Origin: an uncultured Oscillibacter sp.
GTDB lineage: Bacteria; Bacillota; Clostridia; Oscillospirales; Oscillospiraceae
DNA length: 63,647 nt
Assembly (NCBI GenBank): GCA_910587705.1
Contig: CAJUMX010000017.1
Span: forward strand, 1-63,647
Direction: 5' to 3'
Both the position numbers and the translations under genes were made by a program. Positions within the stretch are counted from its first letter, which is position 1. Every line of letters begins with the position of its first letter. The notes below the pieces were generated by a model. It ran no database searches. It worked only from the letters and a program-made list of their open reading frames with translations, and was not told the DNA's origin. Shown one piece after another: positions 60,127-63,647 of this stretch.

Positions 60127-61455
60127 TCAAACCTCCTTGTCGCCCCGCTGCCGGACGGAAATCTTGATGGGCGTTCCCTCCAGGCCAAAGGTATTGCGGA
60201 TGCAGTTCTCCAGATACCGCTGATAGGAAAAGTGGAACAGCTTTGTGTCGTTGCAGAAGATGACGTAGTGGGGCGGCTTCACCCCCACCTGGGTCATATA
60301 GTAGATTTTCAGCCGCCGCCCCTTGTCCGTGGGGGGCTGGACCCGGGTCTGGGCGTCCGCCAGCACGTCGTTCAGCATGCCGGTGGTAATCCGGGTGGCC
60401 GCCTGGTTGGAGACATAGTCAATAAGCTCAAAGAGCCGGTCCACCCGCTGGCCGGTCTTGGCGGAGATGAAGAGGATGGGGGCGTAGGTCATGAAGCTCA
60501 GGCCCTCCTGGACCTCCTTGCGCATCCGGTCCATGGTCTTGCCATCCTTTTCCACCAGGTCCCACTTGTTCACCACGATGATACTGGCCTTCCCTGCCTC
60601 GTGGGCCAGGCCCGCCACCTTCGTGTCCTGCTCCGTGACCCCCTCTGTGGCGTCAATCAGAATCAGGCACACGTCCGAGCGCTCGATGGCCATGGTGGCC
60701 CGGAGGACGCTGTACTTTTCGATGGCCTCCTCCACCTTGCTCTTCCGGCGGAGGCCCGCCGTGTCGATAAAGACAAATTTGCCCTTGTCGTTTTCGAACC
60801 GGGAGTCGATGGCGTCCCGGGTGGTGCCTGCCATGTCGGAGACAATCATCCGTTCCTCCCCCAGGATTTTGTTCACCAGGGAGGACTTGCCCGCGTTGGG
60901 CTTCCCGATAACCGCCACCTTAATGGCGTCGTCCTCCTCTTCCTCCCCGTCCTCCGGCGGGAAGTACTGGAGGCAGGCGTCCAGCAGGTCCCCGGTGCCG
61001 TGACCGTGAACGGCGGAGACGGCGATGGGGTCCCCCAGGCCCAAGTTGTAGAACTCGTAGAAATCCGGGTCCGGGGCCCCGGTGGAGTCCATCTTGTTCA
61101 CCGCCAGAACGATGGGCTTCCCACTGCGCAGCAGCATGGCGGCCACCTCCTGGTCCGAGGCGGTGAGGCCTGTCCGAATGTCCGTCAAAAAGACAATCAC
61201 CGTGGCGGTCTCAATGGCGGTCCGGGCCTGGTCCCGCATGAACTCCAGAATCTGGCTGTCCGTCCGGGGCTCGATGCCGCCGGTGTCCACCAGGGTGAAG
61301 GCCCGGCCGCACCAGTCGGACTCCCCGTAGATGCGGTCCCGGGTGACGCCGGGGGTGTCCTCCACGATGGACAGGCGTTTCCCAATGATTTTATTGAACA
61401 GCATGGACTTGCCCACGTTGGGGCGGCCCACGATGGCGATGATCGGCTTTGGCAT
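60127..61455 (-). CDS. der: Ribosome-associated GTPase Der
   Basis: The start is the ATG at 61455 (MPKPIIAIVGRPNVGKS). The 442-aa protein has two G domains (second P-loop GKPNAGKSSLVNKIL) and a C-terminal KH-like domain. It is needed for 50S ribosome assembly. It leads the der-plsY-gpsA operon. Confidence 0.95.
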   Translation of the reverse strand: MPKPIIAIVGRPNVGKSMLFNKIIGKRLSIVEDTPGVTRDRIYGESDWCGRAFTLVDTGGIEPRTDSQILEFMRDQARTAIETATVIVFLTDIRTGLTASDQEVAAMLLRSGKPIVLAVNKMDSTGAPDPDFYEFYNLGLGDPIAVSAVHGHGTGDLLDACLQYFPPEDGEEEEDDAIKVAVIGKPNAGKSSLVNKILGEERMIVSDMAGTTRDAIDSRFENDKGKFVFIDTAGLRRKSKVEEAIEKYSVLRATMAIERSDVCLILIDATEGVTEQDTKVAGLAHEAGKASIIVVNKWDLVEKDGKTMDRMRKEVQEGLSFMTYAPILFISAKTGQRVDRLFELIDYVSNQAATRITTGMLNDVLADAQTRVQPPTDKGRRLKIYYMTQVGVKPPHYVIFCNDTKLFHFSYQRYLENCIRNTFGLEGTPIKISVRQRGDKEV

Positions 61456-61566
61456 AAGGCACCCTTCCCGGCGGCGCGCGCCGCCTTGTTTTTTTGAAAC
61501 ATATAAATCCAGTTTCATTATAACCGGGATGGGCCAAAGGCGCAAGGGAAATCTTTCCGGGAATGG

Positions 61567-61594
61567 GAAAAGGCGGAGGCATTCAGCCTCCGCC
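61567..61594 (-). terminator. Terminator of the GntR-ABC operon
   Basis: GGCGGAGGC / GCCTCCGCC with a short T-run on the minus strand, 12 bp after the permease stop. Confidence 0.8.
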
Positions 61595-61605
61595 CTGGAA
61601 AAATC

Positions 61606-62250
61606 TTATGTTCTCCGGCAGTACCCGGCGGCGCTGAGGGCCAGGGAGAGAAGGAACATTCCCGCCAGGGCCAGCACCCCCATCAGCAAGAGAGAGCCAG
61701 GGTTCCCCACCAGGCCCGTCAGGTCCGCCACGGTCCACCAGCCGTCCTCAAAATTCTTGATGGCGTAAAACAGCAGGAAGGCCAGGGGCAGGCTGGTAAA
61801 CTGGGCAATCTGGGTTCCAAACCAGTAGTAAAAGGGCAGGCTGAACATCGCGAAAACCGGGGGCAGCGCCACCGCGGCCAGGATGGAAAGTCCCAGCACC
61901 TCCGGCCAAAAGGTCCGGTACACGGCGAAGGCCGCCAGATTCGATACCACGGCCCCCGCGACGCTGATCGGCACCGTCAGCAGCACGGCGGCGTATTTCC
62001 CCGCCATCACCTTCCCCACGCCCACCGGCATGGTCCGCTGATAGCTCCTCCAGGCCGTTTTCTCCTCCTTCTCCAGGGCCGTGAGGTGCAGAAGGCCCAC
62101 CATCATATCCAGGGCAAAGGAGAACAGCATCCCGGCGTAAACGCCGCTCTTGTACCCGAACAGGACCAGCAAGCCCCCCAGCACCGCCAGGACCACCTTG
62201 TCGATCCCCTTGAAAAACAGGCACAGGTCCTTATAGATCATTCCTCGCAT
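61606..62250 (-). CDS. ABC-2 type membrane protein
   Basis: A 214-aa protein with about six membrane segments (VVLAVLGGLLVLFGYKSGVYAG and LGLSILAAVALPPVFAMFSL). It lies directly after the ABC ATPase with a 13-bp overlap. Together they form an exporter controlled by the GntR regulator; the cargo is unknown. Confidence 0.82.
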   Translation of the reverse strand: MRGMIYKDLCLFFKGIDKVVLAVLGGLLVLFGYKSGVYAGMLFSFALDMMVGLLHLTALEKEEKTAWRSYQRTMPVGVGKVMAGKYAAVLLTVPISVAGAVVSNLAAFAVYRTFWPEVLGLSILAAVALPPVFAMFSLPFYYWFGTQIAQFTSLPLAFLLFYAIKNFEDGWWTVADLTGLVGNPGSLLLMGVLALAGMFLLSLALSAAGYCRRT

Positions 62251-63095
62251 GACGCTTCCCCCTTGATATAAAACAGCATGATGTCCTCCAGGGACGCGGC
62301 GTCCGCCACAGCCTTGGGGTACTTTCGCCCCGCGGCGGCCCGGTCCCGGACCAAGTACTCCACGCTGACCCCGGTCTCCCGGCGGACGATGTAATCCCCG
62401 GCCTCCACCTCCGTGCCCTTGCCGCAGCGGAGGATGCCATAGCTGTCCATCAGCGTGTCCTTCTCCTCCTCGAACACAATTTTTCCCTGGTGAATCAAAA
62501 CCACGTAGTCCGCCACCTTCTGAATGTCCGAGGTGATATGGGAAGAGAAGAGCACAGAATGTTCCTCGTCCTGGATGAAGTCCAGCAGAATGTCCAGAAT
62601 CTCGTCCCGGATCACCGGGTCCAGGCCCGCCGTGGCCTCGTCCAAAATCAAAAGCTTGGGCTTATGAGACAGAGCCCCGGCAATGGAGAGCTTCATCTTC
62701 ATGCCCTTGGAAAAAGTCTTGACCCGTTTCCGCTCCGGCAGGCCGAAGCGCTTGAGATATGTCCGGTACGCCTCTCCGTCCCAAGCGGGATAGACCCCGG
62801 AGAGGACCTTTTCCACGTCCAGAGGCGTGAAAACCTCCGGGAAATTGCAGGCGTCGAACACCACACCCAGGTCATTTTTCACGGTGGGGTCGGCGTGATC
62901 CCGGCCCAGAACCTCCACAGTCCCGCCGTCCTTTTTCAGCTCGTTCAAGATCAGGTGAATGGTGGTACTTTTCCCCGCGCCGTTCTCGCCGATGAAGCCC
63001 ACAATGCGGCCCTGGGGCACCTGGAAAGACACGCGGTCCAGGGTGAAGCCCGGGAAGCGCTTGGCGAGGTCCCGGACCAGAATGCTGTTTTCCAT
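62238..63095 (-). CDS. ABC transporter ATPase
   Basis: The start is the ATG at 63095, 7 nt after AGAAGGAG; a TTG two codons upstream touches the site. The 285-aa product has Walker A (GFIGENGAGKSTTIHL) and Walker B (KLLILDEATAGLD). The layout, GntR-ATPase-permease, matches YtrA-YtrB-type systems that answer cell-envelope stress. Confidence 0.9.
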   Translation of the reverse strand: MENSILVRDLAKRFPGFTLDRVSFQVPQGRIVGFIGENGAGKSTTIHLILNELKKDGGTVEVLGRDHADPTVKNDLGVVFDACNFPEVFTPLDVEKVLSGVYPAWDGEAYRTYLKRFGLPERKRVKTFSKGMKMKLSIAGALSHKPKLLILDEATAGLDPVIRDEILDILLDFIQDEEHSVLFSSHITSDIQKVADYVVLIHQGKIVFEEEKDTLMDSYGILRCGKGTEVEAGDYIVRRETGVSVEYLVRDRAAAGRKYPKAVADAASLEDIMLFYIKGEASCEE

Positions 63096-63097
63096 GG

Positions 63098-63475
63098 TCA
63101 ATCTCCTTCTTCGTAAAACAATGTCAGGATGCCCGTCAGTTTTTCCAGCGGGATGCCGTGGGAGCGGCCCAGCTCCGCCGCCCTTTGCAGCAGGCCCTCC
63201 GCCTCCCGGAGCCGCTCCTCCCGAATGAACTCCTGATTCTGCGCCGCCACAAAGCTGCCCTTGCCGGAGACCGTCTCGATGAAGCCGTCCCGGGTCAGGT
63301 CCTCGTAGGCCCGCTGGACCGTGATGACGCTGAGGTGGAGCTCCTTCGCCAGGGCCCGCATGGAGGGCAGGGCCTCCCCGGCGGTTAAGGTTCCGTCCAT
63401 GATCTGGGTTTTGATCTGCTGGCAGATCTGCTCGTAAATCGGTTTTCCGCTGCTATTGCTGATGAGAATGTCGAT
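63098..63475 (-). CDS. YtrA-type GntR regulator with probable ATC start
   Basis: A short GntR repressor of the YtrA class: helix-turn-helix SMRALAKELHLSVITVQRAY and a small C-terminal helix pair. The N-terminus (DILISNSSGKPIYEQICQQI) is conserved in the class, yet no ATG, GTG or TTG precedes it. AAGGGGG lies 7 nt before an ATC at 63475. Starting at the ATG at 63400 would remove the first ~25 residues. It is the first gene of the operon and likely autoregulates. Confidence 0.8.
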   Translation of the reverse strand: MDILISNSSGKPIYEQICQQIKTQIMDGTLTAGEALPSMRALAKELHLSVITVQRAYEDLTRDGFIETVSGKGSFVAAQNQEFIREERLREAEGLLQRAAELGRSHGIPLEKLTGILTLFYEEGD

Positions 63476-63505
63476 AGGATCGCCCCCTTGTATTGTTCGT
63501 ACCTT

Positions 63506-63555
63506 GTGTACTGGTTCGTTAAGTACACTATAGACGCTCGGAAGCCATTTGTCAA
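63506..63555 (-). promoter_or_regulatory. Promoter and operator of the GntR-ABC operon
   Basis: On the minus strand TTGACA (63550-63555) and TATAGT (63527-63532) are 17 bp apart, a near-ideal SigA promoter. Just downstream GTGTACT (63506-63512) and AGTACAC (63522-63528) form an inverted repeat that overlaps the start of transcription, a fitting operator for a YtrA-type repressor. Confidence 0.85.
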
Positions 63556-63604
63556 GAGGGAATCTGAAAAAAGAGGGGGAATATTTCCCCCTCCCAGCTT
63601 GTCG

Positions 63605-63632
63605 AAAAAGTCTGCCTACCGGCAGACTTTTT
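63605..63632. terminator. Bidirectional terminator at window end
   Basis: AAAAAGTCTGCC / GGCAGACTTTTT with loop TACC. It separates the GntR operon from whatever lies to the right. Confidence 0.85.
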
Positions 63633-63647
63633 CATGTAAAGATGATA

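Noticed and set aside
1..63647. tRNA, rRNA or tmRNA genes
   Set aside because: No cloverleaf with TTCGAAT-like arm and no rRNA motif was seen; the reading was by eye, so a scan with tRNAscan or Infernal would be decisive.

Overview
The window looks like the chromosome of a GC-rich anaerobic Firmicute, most likely of the Oscillospiraceae type (Flavonifractor, Oscillibacter or Lawsonibacter-like). The clues are strong AAGGAGG ribosome sites, der-plsY-gpsA gene order, ECF transporters, YtrA-type GntR regulation, and a conjugative element of the kind common in gut Clostridia. I assign no species. I saw no rRNA, tRNA or CRISPR array.

Layout. (1) 1-10.5 kb: a secreted protein with an 18-nt-repeat Ser/Gly/Asp tail, two overlapping TetR genes, an acyltransferase, two related secreted stalk-domain proteins, an ECF sigma factor with its DUF4367 partner, then a decayed sigma factor and a decayed GHKL histidine kinase, both broken by in-frame TAG codons. 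(2) 10,650-32,595: a 21.9-kb integrative conjugative element (ICE). It carries a large serine recombinase, relaxase and MobC, VirB4, PrgI, TrbL/VirB6, Maff2, VirD4, PcfB, an NlpC/P60 hydrolase, ArdA, a C5 methylase and ParB. Almost all its genes read leftward. Two cargo blocks interrupt it: KTR-TetR-YciI, and an HNH protein inside the transfer operon. (3) 32.6-38.8 kb: a deletion scar, then a nucleoside salvage operon with a 5'-truncated SAM hydroxide adenosyltransferase, nucleoside hydrolase, ribokinase and an ECF transporter. (4) 39.4-48.0 kb: an alpha-galactoside operon with an MsmK-type ATPase, AraC regulator, binding protein, two permeases and a GH36 alpha-galactosidase. (5) 48.2-63.6 kb: housekeeping genes including tsaD, rimI, polA, ridA, gpsA, plsY and der, ending in a GntR-controlled ABC exporter.

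The most unusual signals are non-coding. Ten copies of one 21-bp palindrome are spread at 1.4-2.8 kb intervals through the ICE and, as far as I could see, nowhere else in the window. The last copy lies next to the stop codon of the ICE parB gene. The ICE ends can be read directly: attL and attR share a GT core and have imperfect inverted arms, and joining the flanks restores an open frame encoding Gly-Pro repeats. A chain of six abutting stem-loops sits inside the ECF transporter operon. A row of four hairpins follows the relaxase gene and is an oriT candidate. Two diverged copies of one ~105-nt non-coding sequence, each followed at once by a terminator, lie downstream of the two uptake operons. 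Several genes appear to start at CTG, ATA or ATC.
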